NCBI GenBank assembly: GCA_016508695.1
Contig: VNKQ01000003.1
Location: forward strand, 682,001-746,000
DNA length: 64,000 bases
Reading direction: 5' to 3'
Origin: Hyphodiscus hymeniophilus
Lineage: Eukaryota; Ascomycota; Leotiomycetes; Helotiales; Hyphodiscaceae
Made by a program: the position numbers and the translations under genes. The notes beneath the pieces are model-generated. The model did no database searches and had not been told where the DNA came from. It worked only from the letters and a program-made list of their open reading frames with translations. Of this stretch, positions 32,963 through 47,000 are shown one piece after another. The first letter of the stretch is position 1. Each line of letters opens with the position of its first letter.

Positions 32963-35900
32963 CTACTTGTCCTTGAACTCCTGAGAGAAGATCTTCTGCC
33001 AAACCTCCATCCATTTCTGCTGTTGTGATGTAAGTGGCTTCCCAGGATTTTTGAATGATCTTGTCAAAATATCTCTCAATCTGGCACGCAAGGTCTTGAT
33101 GACGAGCATGGCCTTCCAATCTGATACTGCGAATCTAGCTCTGTTTCCATCGAGGATAAATACACCGGAAAACATCTTAAAGGTATTAGTGAAGATCGGA
33201 TCCGAGATTCAGTGATGACTTACGTCGCAGCGTACATCGCCGCAAAGGAGAGTGATAGCGAATTCTTGCACGGCGGTGGTTTCATGGGCGTTATAGAACC
33301 TTAAACTATCAATAAGGTTTGCTAATTTACGCTTTCGACTTACTGTTTAGCCTGCATGATGTGGTAGTATGATAGCCACTTCAATTCATGATGGCCTTTA
33401 TTGACTGACGAGGGGTGCAAACTGATTGATTGATTGTTGGCGCAGTTGCGGAATCCCTTTCCATCTCTGATAAGAAGCTTCGGGTAGAAACTCCAAGCAA
33501 TAACTGAGCTCGTGATGATGTCATTGTCACTATTGGCGTTTGCCCTCTGAGGAATATCGAAGAATTGTCTACGTTTACTCGAGAAACGAGTTCTAAAACA
33601 TTAGCCTTGCATGCGTTGTTGTCAAAGGATTGTCTTACCTGTTCAGAGATATGCGTTCTAACTCGGTGAGTGGTAGAAATCCCGAGTCTACAAGACAAAC
33701 CACGAGCTGCCCTTTTAAGTCCTCAATGTTGGAAAGGGTTTGAGGGCTGAGGAAGTTCTTCCGACAGAACTGATATTCTTGCCCTCCTGTAATGCATACA
33801 CGCTTCCAAGCTAGGTATGCGTTATAGACGGTGAGCAAATCAGAGTCTCCTCGACGGAATGCCAGCCTGACGGTATCTGCTTGTGCACGTGATCCGAAAG
33901 GCGCAGAGAAGGGCGATTTCGAAGATAGGATAGCTGCGATGGTGACCACTGCGTCCAAGCACTTGAATATGCTACCAAGGAGTATGAGTTTCCCTAGAAA
34001 TACATCCAATGGCAATCGTGCTAGCTGAATACCTAAGGGTGTCAGGTCCTCACCAGCAGTCAAAGCTCTCACATCTATGAGCGCATCAATCGCTCGACGA
34101 ATGTTCTTTGTAGACGGAGGATCTAGAGCCTGACTAAGAGTCTCTTCGATACCGCCAAGTTTGCAGATTTTGACCCTAATAGCGAGGTCTTGTAGAGATA
34201 GGCGGAGAAGTTCAGGAGTTTGCTGGTCTGCCATCTACAACTAGAATGTCAGTAACAGCACAATTCAGAACTAGCGTATCATAGAAACTACGTAATGGGG
34301 CCACTCACAAGCTCATCATGTCTGTATTTTGTAAAGAGGTGAAAGCACAGGCCTTCTTGAACCCTGCCCGCTCTTCCTCTTCTCTGCTTGGCGTTGGCTT
34401 TGCTAATAAATGTCTCCAGGAGGCGCGAAAGCTGTCTCCGCTCATCGAATCTAATGATCTGTTAACAAACTCATCCTCACAGAGCCGGATGAACTCGCCT
34501 CATCTCACGGTGTTTTCCGGTATCGATGACACAAGTTACGTCGGGAATAGTAATACCAGTCTCGGCTATGTTCGTTGCAAGAACAATCTTTCGAATGCCG
34601 GGGGCGGTACAAGGAAGGCAGCTTCCTGGTCTTCGCTAGCAATTGTCGAGTGTAACGGGTACACATACCAGCTGGAGGAGAAATACGGGTTTCCAACTAT
34701 CATGTCGTTGAGCTGACGGATCTCAGCAATACCTGGTAAGAAGACAAGTATAGCTTTGCTGTACATGCTTAATCTATCATCCGTTGCAATCTTGGCGATG
34801 AGCTGGGTGATCAGCTCAAACTCGATTCGATACTCGTCCATTGACGAGACCATAATTCGGGTCTTTGCACTGTAGCCCCGTAGCGTTTTGGTGTTTTCTA
34901 CTTTTGCAGCTTCACTAAGACCTTCTTTTGGAATATCGACCTCGTCATCAAGGTCCTCATACTTTTCTTGAGAGCCATTATCAGAGACGGAGTACCCTGT
35001 CAACTCTACAGCATCCTCCAGATATTGTACATTGACGGGAAAGGTTCGTCCGGGAACGTTCAGTACTGGTGCTCCATGCAAATACTTAGAAAACCGTTCA
35101 GCATCCACGGTCGCTGACATCAAAATAACCTTGAGATCAGGTCTTCGTATCATCAGCTTGCGGAGAACAATCAACAAAAAATCACTGTCAATGGTCCGCT
35201 CGTGCACCTCGTCCAGCACGATATGGGTGATATCTTTTAGATCATTCGAGCCCTCAAGCATTCGCATGACTATACCAGTGGTTGCGTAGACAAGTCGTGT
35301 CTCTTTCGAGGTATTCGATTCAAGCCGAATAGCGTAGCCTACAAGAGATCGGGAGGTCCCAAGATCATTCTTCCGCTCCCCAAGTTCTTCACTGACACGC
35401 CGTGCAAGAGATATTGCGGAGATTCGTCGAGGCTCGGTGCAATATATCTTGCAGGGTTTGCCCTGGGAAAGTTGGTGCTCTAAGATGAAAGCAGGAACTT
35501 GAGTACTCTTGCCACTGAGGGATGGTCAGACTCTAAATACAGTATTGATGGGTTTGATTCTTACCATCCTGTCTCTCCACAAACAATGACCACCTGCTCG
35601 CGATCGATTGCAGAGAGCACCACTTCCTTGAAGCCCCACATTGGAAGTTGCATGCGTGATCGCTATACAGGATCAGATAGAACATCGTAGAATCGTTTTG
35701 AAGAACTTACAAGCATATGTTGATAACTCGAAGTGCTAGACTTTTCGGCCCATATACTTTGGTAGGCTTCCGGTGCCAGTTGCGATCTCAGAGACTTGTC
35801 CAAGCCGTTTTCATTCAGCTCCTGCGCTCGAGGAGTACCACGGTTTCGGAAAGCACCATGAATCAAAATTCCGTCCTCCTCCTCCTGATCTTGCTTCTTG

Positions 35901-37865
35901 CGGACCATATCACGAAATTCACGGACAGCGGCACGATCCGTCTCTTCGATTTTCGCCTTTTTTCTTTCTGCGTATTCTGTCCATAGGTCGCGCCAATTAG
36001 CGGGCAGTCGAAGGAATACTTTATCTTCTTTTGCAGATGAGCCGAAGATGAGAAAGAGTGCGATAGTGGCAATGTAAGATTCTGACTGTTTAGTGTCTGG
36101 AGTGGAAACGGATATCATGGTGAATTCCTGTGTCTTCGCAGAGAAGTTGTACTTAATCTCTGGTGGTGGGTCTGATGCCAAAGGGTCTTGCGTCTTCGAC
36201 CAGGTAATTCGAAGACAATGCCGATTGGAATAGCTAGTATCGGACACAAGAGTGTAATAGAGTTTTGCAGACGAATCCCTGTTCTACCTGTCAATATAAT
36301 GATTTAATGACTAGCAGCAGAACTTACCTCGATCGGCAGGCTTCTTCTAGTACTCTCGCTGGATTCACACCAGTCCACTTTCCAAAGTCTCGAATTGTGA
36401 CTTTGATCCCATCATTACCGTTGACAACAGTGGTGCTCTTACCAGTCAGAGGATCCACTTCATTCACAGGTAAGCTTGCGAAAAGCTCTGCGACCGCACC
36501 ATCATCATCGCTGTCAGTCTCCTCTAATAAAGCAGCACCTATCTTGGCAGCCTCTCGACTGACTTCATCATCAGAATCCACCAGGGTCTCCGACTCCTGC
36601 GAATCAGCGCTTTCTTGAGCGATATCTACTACATTTCTGCGTGCCGCCGCATCTCTTTCAAGTTTAATCCGCTGTATCTCCCACTGCTGATCTGCAAGAT
36701 ACTTATCGAACAATACGTCATCTTCGATTCTTTTGATCTTCCTTAGTAGCTTTGCTGACTCGGGATCTGCTCCAGATTTGACGGGAGAGCTCTGAGTGCT
36801 GTTCCGTCCGTTTGGACGCAGAAGCGCAGTTTTGGGGGATGGTGTTTGTAGTTCGAAGAGCTTTGTCCTAGTTTCCAAATATACAGGCAAGAGATCATCG
36901 GGGTCAATGTCGCTGTCGTAATCCACCGTGTTCACTTTCTTGACTTGTTCATGCCTTTTCCCAGTCTGGGGCAGATTCCCTCCATCGTATTTAGTTCCGT
37001 TCATATGACGAGTATCGGGTTCAAGGCGCGGAGTGTTTGTTCCAGATGCGAAAGGACTGTCAATCGGAGTATCTAGGCACGAAGCTGTTAGCTAAAATAA
37101 TGGCATCTCGGAAGTTTTGGAATTTTACATGCCCGACTGGTATTTGACCATAGAAACAGGCTTTTTGTGCCCCTTCTCATAGTCAGGAAGTTCTTCTCTT
37201 GGACATTCCCGCGCAAGCCAATCCAGAGCTTCCTCCATGCCCCATATCGTATCTTTGTTTCCACCGCCAATCTTGTCACATATATCCAGCACATATTGCA
37301 TCGCCTGGGAAACCTTGTTTTCGACGAATCCTGTTCCCACTAGTGATTGTTGAAGTGTCCAGAGCCGAATCGTGAGCTCCTCCTCAGATAGTTGTTTCGA
37401 AGCAGTCGATTCGAGAGCTTGGCCATAACGCCCGTCGTCTTTGACCAAGTCCAAAATCTCCTCCATCAGCTCCAGTGGCAGCCATTTTCTAGTATTTAAA
37501 TTCTCGGCTTGGCTTCGTAGGACGCGCCGGTCGGTTTCTAATCTTGTTTGCTGTCGTATGGCATCTCTTTTTGATTTCTGAGCGTGCTTCTCCACCAATA
37601 CTTGCAACTCCGATTCTTCAAGTTGTCTTTCAAATTCCTCCGGCGTCAAACCCTTTCCTGATGGAGCGGCTTCTCCAGTCACTGGTACCGTACCTTGCGC
37701 GGTCTCTCCTGGCTGCTTGTCGACAATGGACGGCAGATCTTTAGGAGGAGCTTCCTCTTGCTCGACATTTACAGCATCCGCCTTAGGCTTTGAGGGAGTA
37801 GAAGTTGTAGCAAAACCGCGCGCAGGATTTGAAGCTGGCTTCTTCTTTTTCTTTCCACCAGCCAT
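32963..37865 (-). CDS. DEAH-box RNA helicase, DHX29-like, about 1,474 aa, 10 exons, carrying a one-base frameshift
   Basis: Related to DHX29, the 40S-bound helicase that helps scanning on structured leaders, and to S. pombe Ucp12. Exons: 37865-37129, 37056-36328, 36278-35711, 35662-35565, 35514-34499, 34450-34309, 34234-33639, 33592-33344, 33299-33224 and 33175-32963. The N-terminus MAGGKKKKKPASNPA and the ALDWLARECPREELP block match DHX29, as does LPANWRDLWTEYAERKK before the helicase core. GETGCGKST is at about 707-715 across intron 4; DEVHER starts at 812; the OB-fold C-terminus runs FSGVFILDGNRARFAV. Intron 5 (34498-34451) begins GC, not GT. In exon 5 the C5 run at 34600-34604 is one base short: the frame changes between FLVPP and GIRKIVLATNIAETG (motif V). 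The total spliced length is one base short of a multiple of three, consistent with this. Sequencing error or pseudogene is unresolved. Confidence 0.88.
34451..34498 (-). other. GC-AG intron in the DHX29-like gene
   Basis: 48-nt intron with donor AG/GCGAGT, branch-like GTTAAC and acceptor ATTAG. Removing it joins GKHREMR to FDERRQLSRLLETF, the standard DEAH-helicase sequence. No GT donor nearby gives the right phase. The donor matches the usual strong flanks of GC-AG introns. Confidence 0.8.
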
Positions 37866-38086
37866 TGTCAAGACGAATCGTCGAGTTGGATTTGCAAAAA
37901 CGCGGGGTGTTGTGGGGCATCCAAATTTATTTTGAGTCAGTCGGCGAATTGGTTGTTGACGCGCCGATCCGCAAACGCTTCGATAAAATAAATTGCTTGC
38001 AGACGAGATGTAAATCGACACAATACCCGCTCAGGTCATGCTAATTTGCTCAGATCACGATTCAGATCCAGATCCAGGTCGACACG
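37866..38086. promoter_or_regulatory. Divergent promoter DHX29-like/GCN1
   Basis: 221 bp between the ATGs of two genes that act on translation. The helicase frame stays open upstream to 38021, but the MAGGKKKKK start at 37865 fits the family and most of the spacer must be promoter. No firm element can be named. Confidence 0.45.
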
Positions 38087-41000
38087 ATGACTGAAGTGGA
38101 GGTTAATGGAGCGAGTGGCGGCGTGTATTTGGACTTCACAGAGACGAAGGCAGCTCTGGCTTCTTCCTCGACGTCTCTGCGAATTCGACATCTCCATACC
38201 CTTGAAGAAAGGCTCACGAAAAATGGTAAGGACTCACCTCTAATATTCTCTCGAACTATTTGCCTCGGCGGTCGAAACGTACCTGTTTATAGAGGCCGCC
38301 ACATGCTCCTACAGCCCTGGAGTCAATGGTTGTATGAGATAAACTACTTAACAAGGTTGTCAAGTCGATCGTCCTTGCATCTGTTCAATATTGTTGCTTT
38401 GTTGAGATCTACTATTGGATTTACCAATTGGCACAATCTTCTTCCCAAACATATCTACAGATCTGTGCTAAACATACCTTTCAACAGAAATCAGCCAAGA
38501 CCTATTCCCTCCCCTGCTCCGGCTGATTTTCAACACATACTCCTACTACGAGGATCGACACTCGCGGCGTGCTGTGCAACGGTGCATACGAGTAATTTTT
38601 GCCTCGAATGCTGAATCAGAAGCTTTGGTAGACTTTGTCTCGGCGGTCCATTTCGAAACCTCCAAACCTGGCCTTGCTCCGAGCAATACGTACGTCCTCG
38701 TGGAATGGTGCAGTACACTGCTCCAAGCTCTGTCTGGCACCAGATACTGGGAGAAATGGGGCGCCACGACTGTAGTCTGCAATGCGCAAGCTCTGGAATT
38801 ATGTTTAGGTGCAGCTTCTCGGTTACAAGTAAAACGTTCAGCTCTGGTGGCTACTTGGCGTGGTTTGCGAAAGGTCTTTTCGGATGTCGAAACAAGAGAG
38901 GAAAGGATACAGGAGGCTGTGCAGAATCTTTCCTCCAAGAGAAGCCAACCTTCGGCGAAATACTCGATTATGCTTGGGGCAATCGCTGGTGTCTGCGCGA
39001 GACAACCGGAGGCAAAGGAAATACTGTCAAGCCAGAAGCCCGAGTATTTCTCCTTCTATAACAGAGAAATTATTGCATCACGGACTCCTGTACCGACACA
39101 CATTGCAAACGGGCTGAGCGATTTCTTTCTGAGATTCACCAGAGAGGAAGATCTAGAGAAGGAAGTAATCCCTTCTCTCGAAAAAGCCCTTCTTCGAGCT
39201 CCCGAAATTGTTCTCAACGACATCGTCACATTGCTTTTCCAATCACTGCCAGACTCGGTAGACCTCTCTGCGGTTCTCCGAACCAAACTTTTGAAACCCT
39301 TGCTCTCTAGTATCAAATCCACGAACCCAATCATTCGCCAAGGAGCTCTTTCAGCCTTCAAATCCGCTGTGCCAAAGTGCAATAACGCAGAGGCGGTTGC
39401 AAGAATTGCAGAGGATATTCTGACTCCTCTGAATTCCGGGAAGCTACCTTCATCGGATCTGAAAATCTTCCATGCAGAGATGCTTGGAGTTTTGCCTGTC
39501 TCCAAGGCCACTGCCAAACTGGTGGCAACTGCACTTGCTGGCGTTGCAGGAAAAGAGACAAACGATGCCGCCTTAGGTGCTGAAACATCAGCTCTTCTTC
39601 ATTATCTGGCCTGGGAAGTACGTAATGGAATGGATTTAGAAAAGCCAGTGGTGGATGCATTCGTTAAGGGCATCTCTGACAAAAAGGTTCCAGTACGACG
39701 TCTCTGGACCATTCGCCTGGGTGAGCTGTTATGGCCCGAGAATACAGACGTTCTCAAGTCCAAGTATGCTGCTCTCGCAGAGTCTTCAATTCCAGCTCTG
39801 ATTGAGATGTGGAACGAAACAATTACGAATCCCATAAATGCAGCACAGTCTGGTCTCGTCACTTCGGCATTCGTTCTCGCGGCAGTTGCAAATGATAAGC
39901 TTGCACCTATATCGAATACCAAGGTAGATGCAGCACTGAAGAAAGCTCAAATAGCAAAGCAAGCTCTAATAATGGATCCCAAACCATCTTTCTTACTAAA
40001 CCCACGTGTCTATGGTAAATTGTCCACCGATGATGACTTTAAGTGGTTTATTCGGGCCCTTACCTCACTGTCCGACGCTTTGGCTTCTCTCGAGCCCGAT
40101 TCGGCTGTTGCACTTGGCTGGTCACAAGCCATCATTTTTTGCATATGCTCCTCCACCGTCAGGCCTTCACTACGCAAAGATGCTTCCGATGCATTGTCCC
40201 GAATGTATGTCGCAAACCCAAAGCACATATCCAGTGTCGTTGTTGCTGGGCTTTGGCGATGGAGAAACTCGATAGATTCTGGGGAGAAGGACACCGTGGC
40301 AGCGATGGCAAAGACTGAAAATCAAAATCTTCATCTGGTCGTCAAGTCCATATGCTTAAACCCCACTGAATCTGTTCATTTTGGTGGTTTAGTTGATGAG
40401 TCCGTACGTAAACACCAGATGATCTCGATGTTAGTTCTCTCGAGGCCGGAGTTATTACCCCGTGTTAGCTGGATAGAGCTATGTTTGAGGGTTGCAGTTG
40501 ATCCTGGTGACCTTGCCCGAGCGTCAGGGCAATTGTTGATACAACAGATCCTTGATCTCACAACTTTCGATGAAAAGGTAAAACTATACGCCATTCTCAA
40601 ATGCAAATTTTCCTGCTAACCTCCACTAGTCACCCATCCAACATTCCGATCCCATGAAGACCGCTGCTTTCAACGCCACTGCAGAATTGGCGTTCGTCGC
40701 ACCCGATGTGATGACCTCTCATGTTGTCCAACTCATAAAAGATGATCTCGATCCAGCACAGCTCGCAGAAATTGGACCTACAGAGGCCGCTATTTTCAGG
40801 ACGGCAGAAGGGACTGCATTTGTTGATGTACTGGCGTCAAAATCCCAGAGTTATACGCCTAACAAGAACACAAAAGATTATGACACCTTGAAATGGGAGG
40901 AAGAATTACGAACTCAGCTCGCGCAAAAGAAAGGCCAGCAGAAGAAGCTCACTGCTGACGAAACCGCCAAGGTCAAAGCCCAATTGAAGAAAGAATCTGG

Positions 41001-44000
41001 TATTCGGCTTCAGATACGGTATATTGAGGCCAAGCTCATCCGTGGCATTGGTATCATAAAGAGTCTTGCCACAGGTCCTCCAACTGAAGCGAGTTTGTGG
41101 ATGGGGCCTGCGGTCCAATCTCTTGTTGATATTATTAATGCCGGTGCCGGTCTTATAACAGGTAGCACAGCTTCAGACGCATATATACTATGTTCACAGA
41201 GGGTCTCTACTCGTATCGGAAACCTTCGAACTTTTATCGGAATCGCAACTTTAAGAGCACTTGATGTGCCACACCTTCCAGAGGCTCAAACACAAGAACC
41301 CCTTGGCGCGCTTATTACCCGAGTACTGTATCGTCTACGGTTCTCTGGAGAACAACGCCCTTTCGATACGGTATCGTTGACCTACATATTGCCTCTAGTA
41401 TTCATGGTGCTTCGTCACGGAGGCTTCGGAGAAAATGATGATGCCGAAGCTCAGCTGGTACTCGCTTTAGAGTTTCTCTCCTTTCACACTGATGCTTGTT
41501 CCGATGTTCTAGTGCCTCGGCAAGAAGTATTGTCTGTTCTCATATTCTCCATGCAGACTTACAACCAGCAATACAAGGCTATCAAAGACTGTCTAGCAGA
41601 TCTTTGTCGATGCATTGCTCCTAGTATCACCGATGAAGAGATATCTGTTCTCGCTCGCGGTACCACTGTCCCACAGGTATCAGTGCGAACGTCAGTACTG
41701 CAATCAATAAGTGCGGAAATTGACATGAGTGGCCTCGATTTCTCGGAGGAAGTGTGGCTTGCTTGCCATGATGATGTTGATGAAAATATTGAGCTTGGCC
41801 GGGAGATATGGGAAGAAAGCGGCTTTGAAATCTCCACTGGATCGCCTTTCAGAATGCTTTCATACCTTGAAAGTGTAGATAAGCAACTTCGTAGAGCCGC
41901 TGCAAGATCACTCGCTGAATCGGTCAAAATTCAGTCGTCCACATTCTACGATGTCCTCGAACGACTCCAGTCGTCATATCTACAGCTGGCTAAACCTCGA
42001 GTACCACAACTGGATGAGTATGGCATGCCGAAGAAGATGGATCTTTCAGATCCTTGGGAAGCCAGGAATGGCATTGCTCTCGCTTTCAAGGAGTTAGCGC
42101 CTGTATTCGAGGAGCGTACATTGAATGAATTCTTGCGATTCCTCATTGAGGGAGGTCCACTTGGCGATCGAAATCCGAGCGTCAGAGAAGAGATGGTCGA
42201 AGCTGCCACAGCGATCATCACACTGCATGGCAAGAACAAAGTCGAAGAGCTCATGAAGACTTTTGAGCACACTCTTGAAGCTCCAGACAAGGGCTCAGAC
42301 TTCGCAGATCGAGTTAACGAAGCTGTGATCATTATGTATGGTGCTTTGGCCGGTCACCTGGAGGCAGGAGATGCTCGCGTGCCGAAAGTCGTTGATAGGC
42401 TGTTGGAGACATTAAGTACACCTTCGGAGACTGTACAATATGCCGTTGCTGAGTGCCTACCACCTCTGGTACGCGCATCAAGCGAGAAGTCTTCAGATTT
42501 CGTCCAACAGGTCCTCGACAAGCTTCTCAACTCCAAGAAGTACGCTGCCCGACGTGGCGCAGCATATGGTCTGGCGGGCATTGTCCATGGCAAAGGCGTC
42601 TCAGCCCTCAGGGAATATCGCATTATGTCGACTTTAAGTGCTGCAATCGAAAACAAGAAAGACGTAAACCATCGTGAGGGTGCCTTGCTTGCCTACGAGT
42701 TATTGTCGACCATTTTGGGACGTATCTTTGAGCCTTATGTCATCCAAATTGTGCCGCAGCTTTTGTCTAGTTTTGGTGATTCAAGCGCCGATGTGCGTGA
42801 AGCATGTTTGGCAGCTGCTAAAGCCTGCTTTGCCAGTCTAAGTTCATATGGTGTGAAGCGGGTCTTGCCGACCCTTCTAGATGGGCTCGACGACTCCCAA
42901 TGGCGAAGCAAGAAGGGAGCATGCGACTTACTAGGAGCTATGGCCTATCTCGACCCTCAGCAGCTTGCTCAAAGTTTGCCTGAGATCATACCGCCGTTGA
43001 CTGGCGTCCTCAATGACAGTCACAAAGAAGTTCGTCTCGCGGCCAATCGAAGCTTAAAGCGTTTTGGAGATGTCATCAGTTCACCAGAGATCAAGGGTCT
43101 CGTGGATGTCCTCCTGAAAGCTCTCAGTGATCCTACCAAGTACACCGATGATGCACTTGACTCACTGATCAAGGTCTCGTTCGTACATTACTTGGATGCT
43201 CCTTCTCTCGCCCTTGTAACTCGTATTCTTGAGCGTGGTCTTGGAGAACGGTCTGCCACAAAGCGAAAGGCGGCTCAGGTTATTGGCAGTCTTGCCCATT
43301 TGACAGAACGAAAAGATCTTATCTCGCATCTACCAATCTTAGTAGCCGGTTTGAAGATTGCCGTAGTCGACCCAGTTCCGACAACTCGAGCTACTGCTTC
43401 CAAAGCTCTTGGTTCGTTGATAGAGAAATTGGGAGAAGACGCGCTTCCAGATTTGATACCAGGCCTCATGCAGACCTTAAAATCAGATACTGGTGCCGGA
43501 GATCGACTTGGATCTGCTCAAGCTCTCAGTGAAGTACTCGCAGGACTTGGCACTGGTCGTCTCGAGGAGACTTTACCCACAATCCTGCAGAACGTCGCTT
43601 CATCAAAACCATCTGTCCGCGAAGGCTTTATGTCTCTATTCATCTTCTTGCCCGTATGTTTCGGTAACAGCTTCGCCAACTATCTCAGCAAAATCATCCC
43701 GCCGATTCTTTCGGGGCTGGCCGACGAGATCGGAAGTATTCGTGACACCGCGCTTCTCGCAGGTCGACTTCTCGTGAAAAATTTTGCTTCAAAATCAGTC
43801 GACCTACTACTCCCTGAGCTTGAACGCGGTCTTGCGGATGACAGTTTCAGAATCCGTCTCAGCTCTGTCGAGTTGGTTGGCGATCTTTTGTTCAATTTGA
43901 CCGGCATTAACGCAAATACGGAAGAAGTCGAGGATGGAGCTCAGGAAGCTGGAGCCTCATTGCTGGAGGTATTGGGAGAGGAGAAGAGGAACAGAATATT

Positions 44001-47000
44001 GTCCTCGTTATATATCTGTCGCTGCGATACTTCAGGCTTGGTTCGAACTGCTGCGATCAATGTATGGAAGGCGCTTGTCGCAGCCAGTCCACGAACACTG
44101 AAGGAACTTATACCTACGCTTACACAACTCATCATACGACGACTTGCCAGCTCTAATATGGAGCAGAAAGTCATTGCTGGCAATGCACTAGGCGAACTCA
44201 TTCGAAAGGTTGGGGATTTTGTACTCTCAACCTTATTACCGACTTTGGAGGAAGGCCTGCAGGCGACTACAGATACCGACAACAAGCAAGGCATTTGCAT
44301 CGCTCTTCGAGAACTCATCGCTTCAGCTTCACCAGAAGCACTAGAAGATCATGAGAAAACTTTGATATCTGTCGTTCGGACGGCACTCATTGACTCCGAC
44401 GAAGACGTTCGTGAAGCCGCGGCCGAAGCGTTTGACTCTCTTCAACAAATCCTAGGCAAGAAAGCTGTTGATCAGGTCCTACCTTATCTATTGAACCTTC
44501 TACGAAATGAAGACGAGGCAGATAATGCTTTATCAGCACTCCTGACACTCCTCACGGAAACAACAAGATCGAATATCATTCTCCCGAACTTGATACCCAC
44601 TCTCACTACATCTCCGATATCTTCATTCAATGCGAAGGCTCTGGCATCCCTTTCTACTGTTGCTGGTTCTGCCATGACGAGAAGACTTCCGAGCATCCTT
44701 CTTTCTCTTATGGACAATATCATATCTTGCCAAGATGACGAGCTTCGAGCGGATCTTGATGCATCGTTCGATACGGTCATTCTTTCTATCGATGAGTATG
44801 ATGGTCTCAATACAGCCATGAGTGTGCTTTTCACGCTTGCAAAGCACGATGATCACAAGAAACGAGAAGCAACAGATTATCATCTCGCAAAGTTCTTTTC
44901 CTCTTCGACTGTCGACTATTCTAGATACAATCAAGACATAATTCGTGTTCTGCTAAATTCGTTTGATGATACGCAGTAAGTTTCTTTTCCTGCTTTGATT
45001 CCATTTTATGTCGGTGGCTTGATACTCCTGCCCCAACGTTTCGGGCCTTTTTTGCACTTCTGGTCCCATATTTATGAAGTTCGCCATCACTGACTGCAGA
45101 ACAGAGAAGTTGCCAAGGCAGCCTGGACGGCATTAAACGAATTCACGAAGCGACTGAAGAAAGAAGAAATGGAAGCTCTTGTGTTCTCCACACGCCAATC
45201 ACTACAGCACGTTGGTGTGGCCGGTTCAAATCTCGCTGGGTTCGGGTTGCCGAAAGGCATTAACGCCATTCTTCCAATATTCCTTCAAGGCCTCATGAAT
45301 GGGTGAGTACCTTTTTTTTTCCAGTGTTTGGTTTCCCTTTCCGGGTATTTGAAAGTCGTCAATTCCACGAGTATCTGCTAGGTGGTTACTACTCGGGAAC
45401 TATTCTACTCCTATCAGCTTTTCAATCAAGTTGGTTTGTACTAACATCATGATCTCTCAGTACTGCAGAGCAGAGGACACAAGCTGCACTTGGAATTTCC
45501 GATATTGTTGACCGCACAAGCGGAGATGCGTTAAAACCTTTCGTTACCCAAATCACTGGTCCACTCATCCGAGTTGTTTCTGAGCGGTCCGTCGACGTCA
45601 AAGCAGCCATTCTGCTAACATTGAACAATCTTCTCGAGAAGATACCAACACTCCTGAAGCCTTTCTTACCACAACTGCAAAGAACCTTTGCCAAATCACT
45701 CGCGGATACATCGAGCGAAATTCTGAGAACTCGAGCTGCGAAGGCCTTAGGGACCCTGATCACTTTAACGCCTCGTATCGATCCTTTGATCGCCGAATTG
45801 GTTGCCGGATCAAAGACGTCAGACTCGGGTGTGAGGCATGCTATGGTAAAGGCATTGTATGAAGTGGTCAGCAAGGCCGGAGCTAATATGAGCGACGTGT
45901 CACGAAGTGCTGTTCTTGCACTCATCGATACAGATCCCGAAGACAATGACGTATCCATGGCCATCACACATGCCAAATTACTTTCTGCTCTCGTTAAAGC
46001 ATTGAGTGCCAATAAAGTAAGTCAATTATTTTCAAGTCCCTCTCTACATCGGAGGTTGCCCAGATGGATTCGGAATGGATTTGGGGAATAGCATCAAGTC
46101 ATTTCATCAGTTTCTGATTTCCACCGGACCTGGAGCGTACCTTCCGTCTGGATGCCGTCCAATGCGAAGGCTTTCCTTCACCACGAGATTCTGTCGTCAA
46201 CTCCATCTTCCTCACATGAAACGTTGCAACAACAATTTCGACTGAGATAGGCACATCGCAAAAGGACATCTTGGGCACCACTTCTTCGACTTCTGTTTGA
46301 AACATTGGGCGTTTGAAGACACTACGCTATGAGGAAAACTTAGATCTGTATTTTCACCATCGCTAACTCATTATTCAGGAACAGCGCGTTCCTGCAGAAA
46401 ATGCCACAGGTTTAATCAAGAACCGAGTATTGCCATCTCACTTCAACCAGTCCTCGGTGCTGGCTCTTAATGCCGTTCTCGTCGAGTCGCCTGCGTCGTT
46501 GACCGAAACTGAGTTTGCTGAGAAGTTGCCGCAAGTCATCTGCCAAGGCATGTTAAGCAAGAATGTAAGTGCAGTGTCCGTGATTAAAGGAATTATGCTA
46601 ACGGTACTTAGCCTTTCATATCAGACAATTTCGTATTGGCAGCAGGCAAATACCTTCTTACTGAGAGTCGAAGCCACGATTACGAAGCAACTAAGCCCTT
46701 ATTCGAGACGTTAGCAAATATAATCCAACCTGGCAATCCCGTTGACACACGTCGTCTGTCCCTTGTAGTTGTTCGAACCATATGCCGGCACCACACGGAG
46801 CTTGTTCGGCCGCATCTTCCACTACTCGCAAGCCCAGTGTTCGCAAGTGTTCGAGATCCAATCATTCCAGTCAAATTGGCCGCAGAAGCTGCATTTATGG
46901 CACTTTTCAACGTTGTTGATGACGAGAGTAAGGTATTCGATAAGTACCTCACAACCCAGGATCTTCCTGCAAACCAGAAGAGGAGCATGCAGGATTACTT

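Noticed and set aside
37866..38021. Longer N-terminus for the DHX29-like helicase from the ATG at 38021
   Set aside because: The family starts at the M-x-GGKKKKK segment, and the extension would occupy most of the 221-bp divergent promoter.
46099..46305. 68-codon minus-strand frame within GCN1 intron 5
   Set aside because: Short, no similarity, antisense to an intron.
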